DNA of 64,000 bases from Actinomycetes bacterium (GCA_025360105.1 JANYCT010000081.1:23035-87034), one strand, 5' to 3'. Positions 26,101-34,995 are shown, numbered from the stretch's first letter. Notes: a model not told the origin generated them from the sequence alone. Numbers and translations are program-made.

Positions 26101-26378
26101 AAGCCGTGTGGAACGGTGTCGTTCTCGCCGAGAGCGACGCCACCATCGTGGTCGAGGGCAATCACTATTTCCCGGCTTCGTCGGTGTGTGCCGAACACGT
26201 CGCGCCGTCCGCCAAGACCACGGTGTGTTCGTGGAAGGGCACGGCGAGCTACTACAACGTGAACGCCGATGGCCAGACCAACGCTGATGCTGCGTGGTAC
26301 TACCCGGCGCCCAAAGATGCAGCCAAGGAGATCACCGGCTACGTCGCGTTCTGGAAGGGCGTGACGGTCCAGCCGTAG
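26097..26378 (+). CDS. DUF427 domain protein
   Basis: A 93-residue single-domain protein: MKAVWNGVVLAESDATIVVEGNHYFP, then CSWKGTASYYNV and WYYPAPKDAAKEITGYVAFW. This is the complete DUF427 (NTP_transf_9) pattern. Family members are small beta-rich proteins of uncertain biochemical role and common in actinobacteria. The start is GTG 26097, overlapping the SDR stop by three bases, so translation is coupled. It converges on argJ with a nine-base gap. Confidence 0.88.
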   Translation: MKAVWNGVVLAESDATIVVEGNHYFPASSVCAEHVAPSAKTTVCSWKGTASYYNVNADGQTNADAAWYYPAPKDAAKEITGYVAFWKGVTVQP

Positions 26379-26387
26379 CTTGGTCCT

Positions 26388-27548
26388 TCACGTGGTGTAG
26401 TCGGCGTTGATGTGCACGTAGGCATCGGTGAGGTCGCAGCCCCACACCGTTGCCGTGCCGTTGGCGATACCAAGGCTCACATGGATGAGCACTTCGTCGC
26501 TCGTGAGGTAGGCACTGAGCGCGACGAGACCAGCGTTGTCGACCTGCGTGGGAAAACACTCCTGGGTGCCGAAGCGGATGACCACGTTGGACTCGTGCAC
26601 GTCGGTCTCGTCGCTGCATTTGCCCACGGCCATTGCGACGCGACCCCAGTTCGGGTCGGCGCCGTGCACCGCTGTCTTCACGAGTGGTGAGTTGACGATG
26701 GCCTTCGCGACGCGCTTGGCCTGTGCGTCGTCACGCGCTCCATCGACGAGAACCTCGATCAGTTTCTCGGCGCCCTCGCCATCGCGGGCGACTTGCTTGG
26801 TGAGCGACAACGCGACCTTGTGCAAGGCGACCTCGAAAGCGCCCAGATCTACCTCGCCGGCCGCACCACTGCACATCACGATGGCGGTATCGCTGGTGGA
26901 CGTGTCGGTATCAATCGACACGCAGTTGAAGGTACGGTCGATCACGCGACGGAAGGTCGCATCGAGAACGTGCGCATCGACAAGAGCATCGGTGAACATG
27001 AGCGTGATCAGCGTGGCCATGTTCGGCTCGATCATGCCGACGCCCTTGGCGACGCCGATCACCGTTGCGCTGGATCCGGCGACGGTGGCGGAGGCCACTT
27101 TGGCAACGGTGTCGGTGGTCATGATGCCGATGGCAACTTCCGTTGCGTCACGCCCGTTCAACGGCGTTGGGATCGCGGCGAGACCGTCGCGAACGCTGTC
27201 CATCGGGTACTGACGACCGATCACGCCGGTGGAAGCGATCAGTACGTCGTCGGGTGCGCACCCGAGGGAATGTGCGACGCCGCCGACCACCTCGTTCGCG
27301 TTGCGGAGTCCCTCTGCACCGGTTGCAACGTTTGCGTTCTTGGAGATGACCACCACGGCGCGGGCAGCGTGGTTGGCGATGTTGCGGCGGCTCACTACCA
27401 CGCTCGGGCCGGCGAAGCGGCTCTGGGTGAACACGCCCGCTGCGGCGCAGATCGAGTCAGCGGCGACCACGACAAAGTCGGTGGTGTTGTCCTTGATGCC
27501 GATGTTGGCGACGTGGGAACTGAACCCTTGGGGGAGTGAGAGTGCCAT
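26388..27548 (-). CDS. argJ: Bifunctional ornithine acetyltransferase / N-acetylglutamate synthase
   Basis: A 386-residue ArgJ. The self-cleavage/nucleophile site is KGVGMIEPNMATLI with Thr179 as the new N-terminus of the beta chain, and IASTGVIGRQYPMD supplies the oxyanion region. SIDTDTSTSDTAIVM is a conserved beta-chain segment, and the C-terminus NADYTT matches the usual ending. It transfers acetyl from N-acetylornithine to glutamate in the cyclic arginine pathway. Unusually, no other arg gene is adjacent. The alpha chain starts MALSLPQGFSSHVANIGIK, somewhat shorter than in many homologues. Confidence 0.95.
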   Translation of the reverse strand: MALSLPQGFSSHVANIGIKDNTTDFVVVAADSICAAAGVFTQSRFAGPSVVVSRRNIANHAARAVVVISKNANVATGAEGLRNANEVVGGVAHSLGCAPDDVLIASTGVIGRQYPMDSVRDGLAAIPTPLNGRDATEVAIGIMTTDTVAKVASATVAGSSATVIGVAKGVGMIEPNMATLITLMFTDALVDAHVLDATFRRVIDRTFNCVSIDTDTSTSDTAIVMCSGAAGEVDLGAFEVALHKVALSLTKQVARDGEGAEKLIEVLVDGARDDAQAKRVAKAIVNSPLVKTAVHGADPNWGRVAMAVGKCSDETDVHESNVVIRFGTQECFPTQVDNAGLVALSAYLTSDEVLIHVSLGIANGTATVWGCDLTDAYVHINADYTT

Positions 27549-27608
27549 GGTGCGTCCATGTTAGGGGCAGCGCTTGGCCGGGGGCGGTGCAGTTTCAGCG
27601 GCGCTGTT

Positions 27609-28076
27609 TCAGGGGGCGGTACCGGGCGGGCGGCCGAGAGCGGTGCCCACCGAGATGAAGATGTCACCCAGGGACACGATCTGCTCGGGTGTCAGTTGGC
27701 CGATGAGGTGGCGACGCACGCTGAGCACGTGGTCGGTGACAGCGGACTCGAGCGCCTCGAGGCCAGTGGGGGTGATGGACGCGAACATCACGCGGCGATC
27801 GCTCGAGCACTGCGATCGCAGCACGTAACCGAGCTTCACCAGGCCATCGAGGCGCCGGGTCAGGCCGCTGGGGGACAGGCCGAGCTTTTCAGACAGGTCG
27901 CACATCCGCAGCGCACCATCGGTGGCTTCGCTGAGAATCACCAGCACTTCGTAGTCGCCGAGCGAGAATCCGTGTGGCGTGAGGTCGGCCTCGAGCGCGG
28001 CGTGCAGATGACCGGTGGTCTCGGCGTACGCGCGCCATGCGCGCATCTCGCTTGCCGTGAGCCGTTTGGAAGCCAT
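27609..28076 (-). CDS. MarR-family transcriptional regulator
   Basis: A 155-residue winged-helix regulator. The core runs from FSLGDYEVLVILSEATDGALRMCDLSEKLGLSPSGLTRRLDGL (helix-turn-helix), then LGYVLRSQCSSDRRVMFASIT with the wing-tip Asp-Arg-Arg. The flanking helices form the dimer. It faces away from the yceI gene, and the 115-base spacer holds two perfect ACAA-N3-TTGT palindromes, so it probably represses both itself and yceI. ATG 28076 is chosen over a longer frame running into the operator region. The ligand is unknown. Confidence 0.88.
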   Translation of the reverse strand: MASKRLTASEMRAWRAYAETTGHLHAALEADLTPHGFSLGDYEVLVILSEATDGALRMCDLSEKLGLSPSGLTRRLDGLVKLGYVLRSQCSSDRRVMFASITPTGLEALESAVTDHVLSVRRHLIGQLTPEQIVSLGDIFISVGTALGRPPGTAP

Positions 28077-28105
28077 GCAGTCAGGGTACAGCGAGATTGC
28101 AGGCA

Positions 28106-28147
28106 ACAATAGTTGTGAATAAGAATAGTTGTGCCTACAATCATTGT
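28106..28147. promoter_or_regulatory. Predicted MarR operator: two ACAA-N3-TTGT palindromes
   Basis: ACAATAGTTGT at 28106-28116 and ACAATCATTGT at 28137-28147 are 11-base palindromes with centres 31 bases apart, about three helical turns. A third partial copy, AATAGTTGT, lies between them. The stretch is AT-rich compared with its surroundings and lies between the divergent marR-type and yceI-type genes. Binding by the neighbouring regulator is inferred. Confidence 0.6.
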
Positions 28148-28191
28148 TATCTCAACAAACGAGCCACGCTCGAAACTTCAAGGAGCCCCAC

Positions 28192-28746
28192 ATGTCTTCA
28201 GTAGCAACACCCAGTCCCACCCTGACCGCCGGCACTTGGGCCGTCGATCCGTCGCATTCCAGCGTCAGCTTCTCGGTCCGTCATCTCATGGTGTCGAAGG
28301 TGCGCGGTCGCTTCGGTGCCTTCTCCGGCACCATTGTCGTCGGTGACGACCAGCTCGCGTCTAGCCTCCAGGCGAGTGTGGAGATGACGTCGGTGAACAC
28401 CGACGACGAGGGCCGCGACGCACACCTGCGTGGCGCTGATTTCTTTGATGTCGAACGATTCCCCACGATGTCGTTCGTGAGCAATGCGTTGACTGCCAAG
28501 GGTGATAGCTACGACCTCAGTGGTGACCTCACTATCAAGGGTGTCTCCCGCCCGGTCACCTTCGCCCTCGAGTTCGAAGGGGTCAGCACTGATCCGTGGG
28601 GCAATACCAAGGCCGGCTTCTCCGCAGAAACCGAGATCAACCGCAAGGACTGGGGTCTCGAATGGAATGTGGCCCTCGAGACCGGTGGCCTGCTCGTCGG
28701 TGAAAAGGTCAAGATCCAGCTCGACATCGAAGCTGCCCGGACCTGA
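28192..28746 (+). CDS. YceI-family lipocalin-like protein
   Basis: A 184-residue protein of the YceI family, beta-barrels that bind isoprenoid or other lipid ligands. The pattern WAVDPSHSSVSFSVRHLMVSKVRGRF, DAHLRGADFFDVERFP and GFSAETEINRKDWGL is complete. No signal peptide is present, so it is cytosolic, unlike E. coli YceI. The ATG at 28192 follows AAGGAG. It lies divergent to the MarR regulator and probably under its control; this regulator/YceI pairing is common in actinobacteria. Confidence 0.92.
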   Translation: MSSVATPSPTLTAGTWAVDPSHSSVSFSVRHLMVSKVRGRFGAFSGTIVVGDDQLASSLQASVEMTSVNTDDEGRDAHLRGADFFDVERFPTMSFVSNALTAKGDSYDLSGDLTIKGVSRPVTFALEFEGVSTDPWGNTKAGFSAETEINRKDWGLEWNVALETGGLLVGEKVKIQLDIEAART

Positions 28747-28852
28747 GTACGGTGTGCGGATGGGTTCCCTCGAGCCCATCCGCACCACCTTGGTCCGAAC
28801 TCACCTCCAAACAGATCAACATCTACACACCGATCAACAAGGACGTCTCGCC

Positions 28853-29350
28853 ATGGCCACTGTGCAACGCCTCAATCACGCAGTTCTCTGGGTGCGCGAC
28901 GCCACCGGCGCAGCGCAGTTCTATTGTGATGTGTTGGGTTTTGAGATCGAGGACAATCTCGGCGGCGGCCAAGCGATCTTTCTGCACGCCCCGGGCTCGG
29001 GCAATCACCACGACCTCGGCTTGTTCAGCCGCGGCGCTGATGCCCTAGCACCACAACGTGGTTCGCTGGGTCTGTACCACCTAGCTTGGCAAGTAGACAC
29101 CATTGACGAACTCGTCGTGATTCAGGAGCGCCTGCGAGAGCGCAACGCCCTGGTCGGTGCCTCGGATCATGGCATGTCGAAGAGTCTCTACGCTCACGAT
29201 CCGGATGGCATCGAGTTCGAAGTCGTGTGGATGGTCCCGCGTGCCAGTTGGGAAGCGAACAAGACCGCGCCACTCGATCTCGCTGCAGAGGTGCGTCGGT
29301 GGTCCGGCACGGAAACCGCTGCGGAATCCTCGCAGCGCATCACCGCGTAG
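28853..29350 (+). CDS. VOC (glyoxalase/bleomycin resistance/dioxygenase) protein
   Basis: A 165-residue VOC-superfamily protein: VQRLNHAVLWVRDATGAAQFYCDVLGF is the first beta-alpha-beta module with a metal His, and LYAHDPDGIEFEVVWM gives the C-terminal metal Glu. Middle residues LGLYHLAWQVDTIDEL give another metal-site His. This resembles one-domain extradiol-dioxygenase-like or glyoxalase-like enzymes. It lies 106 bases after yceI, so cotranscription is possible. The reaction is not determined by sequence. Confidence 0.85.
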   Translation: MATVQRLNHAVLWVRDATGAAQFYCDVLGFEIEDNLGGGQAIFLHAPGSGNHHDLGLFSRGADALAPQRGSLGLYHLAWQVDTIDELVVIQERLRERNALVGASDHGMSKSLYAHDPDGIEFEVVWMVPRASWEANKTAPLDLAAEVRRWSGTETAAESSQRITA

Positions 29351-29453
29351 CCCCTCCCCGCCTTGTTGCGCCGACCGATTGAATCCGCCGACCTGTTCGC
29401 TCAGTCAGAGTCGCGAGGCGGGCGGCGACGCGGGTGATCGCGCTCCGCACGCT

Positions 29454-30710
29454 CTACGGCTGCTCGATGAGGTGGTCGAGTACGGCCTCGGCAGTTCGTC
29501 GGCCCGAAAACAGCGCGCCCTGGATCGAGCCGGTGTCGCGGTGGTCGCCGCACACGAACATGCCGTTGCCGAGCGAGACACGCTGCTTGGGAGCGAATGG
29601 TGGCGCCTGATCGGGCTGACCGTGCGCAATGCGGTAGGTGCGTAGGTGCGTCCACGAGTTCACCTGGTCGCCCCACCACGCGCGCAGTTGAGCGCGCACC
29701 ATCGATTCGAGATCGCCCTCGATCACGCCCGGCAGTGCCGCGGCAATGAGGTGTTTGCCAGCGGGAGCGTAGGTGGGTGCGACGTTGCTCATCACGGCGA
29801 CGTTGAGCGCCGGTCCCGAGTTCGCGCCGTCGAGCACGATCAACCGTTTGTCGGTGGGTGCCGAATCAGCAGCGAAGTACACGCAACCGGCCGATCGTGA
29901 ACCAACGTGGGGGAGTCCCAACAATGCACTTGCGGTGGGCCCCTCGGTGGCGACAACCACCGTTCTCGCGCGAGCGATGGTGCCATCGAACAGGGTGACA
30001 CAACCGGGGGCCACGGCGCACACGGGCGAGTTCAACCGAATCACGTCGCCCGGTAGAGCGGCGGCGAGTTGTTCGGGAATCGCGCCCATTCCGAGTGCGG
30101 GCACTGCGGAGTCTCCCTCGGAGAGCGAGCGGAAGATGATCTCGAACATTCGGTTCGAGGTACTCAACGATGGGTCGAGTTGGATGCCACCCACGAGGGG
30201 TCGGAAGAACCGGCCGATGATCTTCGCAGAGAACCCGCTGGCGCGCAGTGAGTCGCTGGTTGCGACATCGGGTCCGCGCAGCAGGTGTGCAGCTGCGCCC
30301 TTGCGCACGCGGCGACGAAGCCCGACGATGCGAACTCTGTCGGCCAGAGAGCCAATGGGTGCAAAGGCGGTGCTGAGAAGTTGTGTGGGCCGCCGGAATG
30401 GATCGCTGACCACGTGGCCGCGGGTACCGAGCCAGACGAGCGCACCCGGCTCGAAGGCGCGCAGGTCGAGTGCATCGACATCGAGCTGATGTTGCAGCTC
30501 GGGGTAGGCAGTGAGCAACACCTGAAAGCCACGGTCGAGTCGGAAGCCATCGACGATGTCGGTGCGCACGCGCCCGCCGACTCCGTCGGATGCCTCGTAC
30601 ATCACCACTGATTTGCCGGCGCGAGTGAGCGTGCGTGCGGCCGCAAGTCCGGCAAGGCCGGCGCCGACGATGATCACGTCGATCGACGCGTTGGCCGCGG
30701 GCTCGGTCAT
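29454..30710 (-). CDS. FAD-dependent amine-oxidase-fold oxidoreductase
   Basis: A 418-residue flavoprotein. VIIVGAGLAGLAAARTL near residue 12 is the FAD dinucleotide fold, YEASDGVGGRVRTD is the second flavin contact, and FVCGDHRDTGSIQGALFSG near the C-terminus is the third FAD-binding segment. This is the NAD(P)/FAD amine-oxidase group (protoporphyrinogen oxidase, carotenoid desaturase and relatives). The start ATG overlaps the stop of the epimerase gene by four bases. Many cluster relatives act on isoprenoids, but the substrate here is unknown. Confidence 0.85.
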   Translation of the reverse strand: MTEPAANASIDVIIVGAGLAGLAAARTLTRAGKSVVMYEASDGVGGRVRTDIVDGFRLDRGFQVLLTAYPELQHQLDVDALDLRAFEPGALVWLGTRGHVVSDPFRRPTQLLSTAFAPIGSLADRVRIVGLRRRVRKGAAAHLLRGPDVATSDSLRASGFSAKIIGRFFRPLVGGIQLDPSLSTSNRMFEIIFRSLSEGDSAVPALGMGAIPEQLAAALPGDVIRLNSPVCAVAPGCVTLFDGTIARARTVVVATEGPTASALLGLPHVGSRSAGCVYFAADSAPTDKRLIVLDGANSGPALNVAVMSNVAPTYAPAGKHLIAAALPGVIEGDLESMVRAQLRAWWGDQVNSWTHLRTYRIAHGQPDQAPPFAPKQRVSLGNGMFVCGDHRDTGSIQGALFSGRRTAEAVLDHLIEQP

Positions 30711-31609
30711 GCTGCCGGTCGACCGAGCAGACTGCGTAGCGCGTGCTCGAGGGTTTCGTGGTGGAACGTGTAGCCGGAGGCGAGAAGCACGTTGGGGTGC
30801 ACCTTCTGCCCGGTGAACAGCAAGGCGTCGGCGAGTTCGCCGCCGAGGAGCAACTTGGGGCCGAAGCTCGGGATGGGCATGAACGTGGGCCGGTGGAGCA
30901 CGCTTCCGAGTGTCTTGGTGAATTCAGCCTGGGTCACCGGATGTGGCGCTGTCAGATTCACCGGGCCGTGCACATCGGCCGTGAGCAGATGGATGATTGC
31001 TGCGACCTGATCATCGAGTCCGATCCAGCTCTGCCATTGCCGGCCATTGCCGAATTTACCGCCAAGGCCGAAGCGGAACAGCGGGAGTTGCTTGGCCAGC
31101 GCGCCGCCTGTTGGTGTGAGCACGATGCCGGTGCGGAGGAACGCGACGCGAACAGCTGCGGCGCTCGCTGCTGCGGCTGCGGCCTCCCACTCGACGCAAA
31201 GATCGGCGAGGAATCCGGTGCCGTGGGCACTTGTCTCGTCGAGGTCTTCATCGTCGCGGGCACCGTAGAAGCCGATGGCCGAGCCGGAGAGCAGCACGGC
31301 GGGTTTACGCTCGAGCGAAGCGAGGGTAGTGGCCAGTAATTCGGTGCTGCGCACCCGACTTTCGGTGAGTTGGCGCTTGTATTCCGGGGTCCAGCGGTGA
31401 TCACCGATGCCGGCACCGGCGAGGTGCACGACGGCATGAGCGCCTTCGAGCGCGGCGGTCTCGATGGTGCCATCGTCGGGATTCCAACGTGCCTCGCCGG
31501 GTCGGGGAGTTCGCCGCACCAGGCGCGTGACCTGATGCCCGTCGGCGCTCAACTTCTTGACGAGCGCAGTTCCGATGAGTCCACTCGAACCGGTCACCAC
31601 TACATGCAT
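30707..31609 (-). CDS. TIGR01777-family epimerase (YfcH/SULA-like)
   Basis: A 300-residue extended SDR with VVVTGSSGLIGTALVKKL at residues 3-20, HLAGAGIGDHRWTPEYK near residue 70, SGSAIGFYG near residue 115 and a DUF1731-type C-terminus (PSFGPKLLLGGELADALLFTGQKVHP). The family is TIGR01777, sugar-nucleotide epimerase-like proteins with unknown substrates. ATG 31609 is fixed by the motif. Its end overlaps the FAD oxidoreductase start (ATGA), so the two are cotranscribed; a joint pathway is likely but unnamed. Confidence 0.88.
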   Translation of the reverse strand: MHVVVTGSSGLIGTALVKKLSADGHQVTRLVRRTPRPGEARWNPDDGTIETAALEGAHAVVHLAGAGIGDHRWTPEYKRQLTESRVRSTELLATTLASLERKPAVLLSGSAIGFYGARDDEDLDETSAHGTGFLADLCVEWEAAAAAASAAAVRVAFLRTGIVLTPTGGALAKQLPLFRFGLGGKFGNGRQWQSWIGLDDQVAAIIHLLTADVHGPVNLTAPHPVTQAEFTKTLGSVLHRPTFMPIPSFGPKLLLGGELADALLFTGQKVHPNVLLASGYTFHHETLEHALRSLLGRPAA

Positions 31610-31683
31610 GGCACTGACACTACGCCCGCTCGGCGGTGCGCGCACCGTTGAGTTCGGCGTCATCGGCTCCCGCGCCGACGACC

Positions 31684-33519
31684 TCAATCGACGATGATGG
31701 GAACCGAGGTGACCACGGTGTTCGGCCGATACAACAGCTTGGCCTTGATGGCCAGCGCCGACTGGTTGTGCAACCACTGGCTGCTGAACTTGGTGACGAA
31801 TTCAGGGATGACCACGGTGATGATCTCGTCGGCGGACTCACGGTCGAGCTCGTCGATGTAGGTCAGAATCGGCCCAGTAAGGTCGCGATAGGGCGACGAG
31901 ATCGTGTGTAATTCGATGGGGATGTCGAACAGGTCCCACTGCTCGCGGAAGTGACGTTCTTCGTCGGGATCCGAGACGACCGACACGGCGATGAGCCGGT
32001 CGGGCGAGAGGCTCTTCGCGTACTGCAGCGCGTGCAGTACACCTTTGTTGATGTTGCCGACCAACACCACCACGAGATGCTGCTGGCGCTGCACCTTGTA
32101 GCCAGGCTCCACCTCAACTGCCTTCTTGACGCCCGCGTAGTGGCGGCTGATCGACTTGAAGGTCACCGACAGCACGACGATCACGAGCACGCTGATCCAT
32201 GCCCCAGACACGAACTTGGTGATGATCACGATGGCGGCCACAAGCCCGGTAGTCAGCGCGCCGACCGCGTTGATGGCAAGGTTCCGTTTCCAGCCGGGCT
32301 CTTTGATCTTCACGTGGTGCACGCACATGCCGGTCTGGCTGAGTGTGAACCCTGTGAACACGCCTACTGCGTACAGCGGGATAAGGGCGTCGATCTTGCC
32401 TTTGAATCCAACCACGAGCGCAATGGCGGTGATTGCCAGGAACAAGATGCCGTTCGAGAACACTAGGCGATCGCCGCGGTTGGCGAACTGACGGGGCAGG
32501 TAGCCGTCTTTGGCGATGATCGACGACAAACGTGGGTAGTCGGCGTATGAGGTGTTGGCTGCCAGGATCAACACCGCAAAGGTGGCGAACTGGGTGATGA
32601 AGAACAGTGCATTGCGTCCGCCGTAGATGTGCTGCGCGAGTTGGGCGAGCACAGTGCCTCCATCGCCCGGAACGGGCTGCAGGTGCTTAGCCACGAGCGA
32701 CAGGCCAAAGAAACAACTGCCCAGGATGACGCCCATCCAGATGAGCGTGGTCGACGCGTTCTTCGACTCCGGCTTCTTGAACGCTGGCACGCCATTGGAG
32801 ACCGCCTCGACCCCGCTGAGTGCCACCGCACCCGATGCGAATGCCTTGAGGAACAAGAAGATGCCGATGCTCTTCAGTCCGGCCAGTTCTTCGGCAGGTT
32901 TGCCACTGTGGGCGATGGGGCCGAGGTGCTGCACATAGACCCGATACAGGCCGACGATGATGAGCGTGACGAGCGACAGCACGTAGATGTATGTGGGGGG
33001 TGCGAACAGCGCTCCCGATTCCTTGAGGCCGCGTAGGTTGGCGATCGTCATCAACACGATAAAGCCCACGCAGAGTTCGACTCGATACGGAATGAGGCTC
33101 GGGAAGGCCGCAACGATGGCGGCAACACCGCCGGCGACCGAGACGGCAACGGTGAGGATGTAGTCCGTCAGGAGCGAACTGCCAGCCACCAGCGATGGGA
33201 CTTCTCCAAGGTTCTCTCGACTCACCACGTACGAGCCGCCGCCGCTGGGGTAGGCGAAAATGGTCTGGCGGTAGCTGATGACCACCACCGCCAGCAGCAC
33301 GACCACCATGATCGAGATGGGCACGAGTTTGGTGTAGGCCGCGGCGCCCACGCCGGCGATCAGAAAGACGTGGAGGATTTCCTCGGTGGCATATGCGGTG
33401 GAGGAAATCGCATCGCTCGAGAAGACCGGCAGAGCGATCTTCTTCGACAGTCGTTGATGCTGCTCATCGGCTGACGCGAGCGGTTTGCCAATGAGGAGTC
33501 GCTTGAGAGAAGTTGCCAT
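31684..33519 (-). CDS. KimA-like APC-superfamily potassium permease
   Basis: A 611-residue transporter with about twelve membrane segments and a cytosolic C-terminal domain of about 150 residues. MATSLKRLLIGKPLASADEQ, FSSDAISSTAYATEEIL, YRQTIFAYPSGGGSYVVSREN and LIPLYAVGVFTGFTLSQTGMC match, to my memory, the B. subtilis KimA (YdaO) potassium-proton symporter along its whole length. The gene is divergent from the two RCK-type genes ceoB and ceoC, the same arrangement as Rv2690c/ceoB/ceoC in M. tuberculosis. K+ import is therefore the best guess. ATG 33519 is chosen from the KimA start. Confidence 0.88.
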   Translation of the reverse strand: MATSLKRLLIGKPLASADEQHQRLSKKIALPVFSSDAISSTAYATEEILHVFLIAGVGAAAYTKLVPISIMVVVLLAVVVISYRQTIFAYPSGGGSYVVSRENLGEVPSLVAGSSLLTDYILTVAVSVAGGVAAIVAAFPSLIPYRVELCVGFIVLMTIANLRGLKESGALFAPPTYIYVLSLVTLIIVGLYRVYVQHLGPIAHSGKPAEELAGLKSIGIFLFLKAFASGAVALSGVEAVSNGVPAFKKPESKNASTTLIWMGVILGSCFFGLSLVAKHLQPVPGDGGTVLAQLAQHIYGGRNALFFITQFATFAVLILAANTSYADYPRLSSIIAKDGYLPRQFANRGDRLVFSNGILFLAITAIALVVGFKGKIDALIPLYAVGVFTGFTLSQTGMCVHHVKIKEPGWKRNLAINAVGALTTGLVAAIVIITKFVSGAWISVLVIVVLSVTFKSISRHYAGVKKAVEVEPGYKVQRQQHLVVVLVGNINKGVLHALQYAKSLSPDRLIAVSVVSDPDEERHFREQWDLFDIPIELHTISSPYRDLTGPILTYIDELDRESADEIITVVIPEFVTKFSSQWLHNQSALAIKAKLLYRPNTVVTSVPIIVD

Positions 33520-33554
33520 GCAGTCGTGAAGCTTCGTCGGTTTCACGCCCGATT

Positions 33555-33580
33555 GACAACACCTTGGACGAAATGTTGTC
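33555..33580. promoter_or_regulatory. Inverted repeat in the divergent K+ transport promoter region
   Basis: GACAACA (33555-33561) and TGTTGTC (33574-33580) are perfect 7-base arms around a 12-base centre. The left arm overlaps a TTGACA hexamer (33553-33558) that could be a -35 element. The site lies between the divergent permease and ceoB starts. It could be an operator or an RNA hairpin; which one is unknown. Confidence 0.45.
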
Positions 33581-33642
33581 GGTAGTGGAGAAATGCGACG
33601 CGGATTGCCTACCATTCGGTCGACATCTTTGGAGGAAATGCC

Positions 33643-34308
33643 ATGCACGTGGTGATTGTTGGTTGTGGCCGTGTCGGATCGGCGTTGGCTCGTGACCTCT
33701 TGGAAGGCGGGCATTCTGTGGCGATCATCGATCGCAAGGCCGAGGCATTTGCCCGGCTGGGGACAGATTTCTCTGGACAGACGATCACCGGCATCGGCTT
33801 CGATCGTGATGTGCTCATCGCCGCGGGCATCGAGCGGGCTGCAGCGGTTGCTGCAGTCACGAGTGGCGACAACTCCAACATTCTCGTGGCCCGCGTAGCT
33901 CGCGAGAACTTCGGGGTTGAGCGCGTCGTCGCACGCATCTACGACCCGCAACGCGCTGCCGTGTATCAGCGTCTCGGTATCTCCACCGTCGCCACCGTGT
34001 CATGGACCACCGAGCGTGTGTTGCGTCGTGTCCTGCCGGCCGAGACCGCCGTCGAATGGGTTGATGCAAGCGCCAAGATCTCGCTCGTTGAGCGGCCCGT
34101 CGTTGGGGCGCTGGCCGGGCGCAAATACGTCGATATCGAAACGAGCGCCAACGTGCGCGTCGTGGCCGTCAGTCGTCTGGGTGCGGCCATGTTGATGACC
34201 CCGGCTTTGGTCGCTCAAGAGGGCGACCTTGTGTACTTTGCCATCGCCTCGCACGAGGTCGATGGTCTGCATGATCTGCTCACCAACCCAGCCACCCACG
34301 CTCACTAG
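33643..34308 (+). CDS. ceoB: TrkA-family RCK/KTN potassium-uptake regulator
   Basis: A 221-residue protein with the RCK N-domain Rossmann core HVVIVGCGRVGSALARDLLEGGH, the acidic AIIDRKAEAF and VTSGDNSNILVA, then a TrkA-C domain from about residue 135. Such proteins bind NAD(H) or nucleotides and gate K+ channels or symporters. Order and strand match ceoB of M. tuberculosis. A GGAGGAA-like site precedes ATG 33643. The ceoC gene follows 15 bases later and the KimA-like permease is divergent, so these regulators may control that permease. Confidence 0.92.
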   Translation: MHVVIVGCGRVGSALARDLLEGGHSVAIIDRKAEAFARLGTDFSGQTITGIGFDRDVLIAAGIERAAAVAAVTSGDNSNILVARVARENFGVERVVARIYDPQRAAVYQRLGISTVATVSWTTERVLRRVLPAETAVEWVDASAKISLVERPVVGALAGRKYVDIETSANVRVVAVSRLGAAMLMTPALVAQEGDLVYFAIASHEVDGLHDLLTNPATHAH

Positions 34309-34323
34309 GAACAGGAACTCGAC

Positions 34324-34995
34324 ATGAAAGCAGTGATCGTCGGCGGCGGCAGCGTTGGCCGGTTCATCGCCGAACAACTCGGCAGCACTGGCCACACCGT
34401 GGTCATCCTCGACAACGACGCCTCGGTCTTCAAGCAGTATCAGAAGTCTGCCCAGGTGCACGGGGTGACATGGGTGCAGGGCGACGGTTGCGACCTCGGC
34501 GCGCTGAAGTCCGTTGGCCTGTCGGACTGCGACGTCGTCGCAGCAGTCACCGGCGACGACGAGGACAACCTCGTGGTGTCGTTGCTCTCCAAGCAGGAGT
34601 TCGGTGTGCCGCGAGTTGTTGCCCGCGTGAACAACCCCAACAACGAGTGGATGTTCAACGAGATGTGGGGCGTCGACGTGTCAGTGTCGACCCCACACCT
34701 GATCACCGGTCTCGTGCAGGAAGCTGTTGCCGTTGGGTCGTTCGTGCGGCTGCTCTCGTTCGAGGGCGGCAAAGCAAAATTGGCCGAGGTCACCTTGGCC
34801 GAGGGTTCACCGGCGGCCGACAAGGAGATCGTCGAGTTGGGCTTCCCGCGCGAGGCCACCGTGGTGGCCGTGCTCCGCAACGATCACATGGTGGTGCCAC
34901 GTGGCGACACAGTGCTGCGCACGGGTGACGAGGTCATCGTGTTGGTCACCGGCGACAGCGAAGCCGATGTCCGTCGCATCCTGATCGCCGGGTAG
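34324..34995 (+). CDS. ceoC: TrkA-family RCK/KTN protein, second subunit
   Basis: A 223-residue RCK protein starting KAVIVGGGSVGRFIAEQLGSTGH with the acidic ILDNDAS, VTGDDEDNLVVSLLSK in the N-domain and a TrkA-C domain after about residue 140. Pairing two single-RCK proteins is typical of actinobacteria, where they may form hetero-oligomers. It ends 41 bases before the convergent OB-fold gene, and a perfect hairpin lies in that gap. Confidence 0.92.
   Translation: MKAVIVGGGSVGRFIAEQLGSTGHTVVILDNDASVFKQYQKSAQVHGVTWVQGDGCDLGALKSVGLSDCDVVAAVTGDDEDNLVVSLLSKQEFGVPRVVARVNNPNNEWMFNEMWGVDVSVSTPHLITGLVQEAVAVGSFVRLLSFEGGKAKLAEVTLAEGSPAADKEIVELGFPREATVVAVLRNDHMVVPRGDTVLRTGDEVIVLVTGDSEADVRRILIAG

Noticed and set aside
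26388..27548. Part of an arginine operon
   Set aside because: No argB, argC, argD or argF is visible beside argJ; neighbours are unrelated, so argJ stands alone here.
33520..33642. c-di-AMP (ydaO) riboswitch before the KimA-like gene
   Set aside because: The gap is only 123 bases shared by two divergent genes and none of the conserved ydaO segments are visible.
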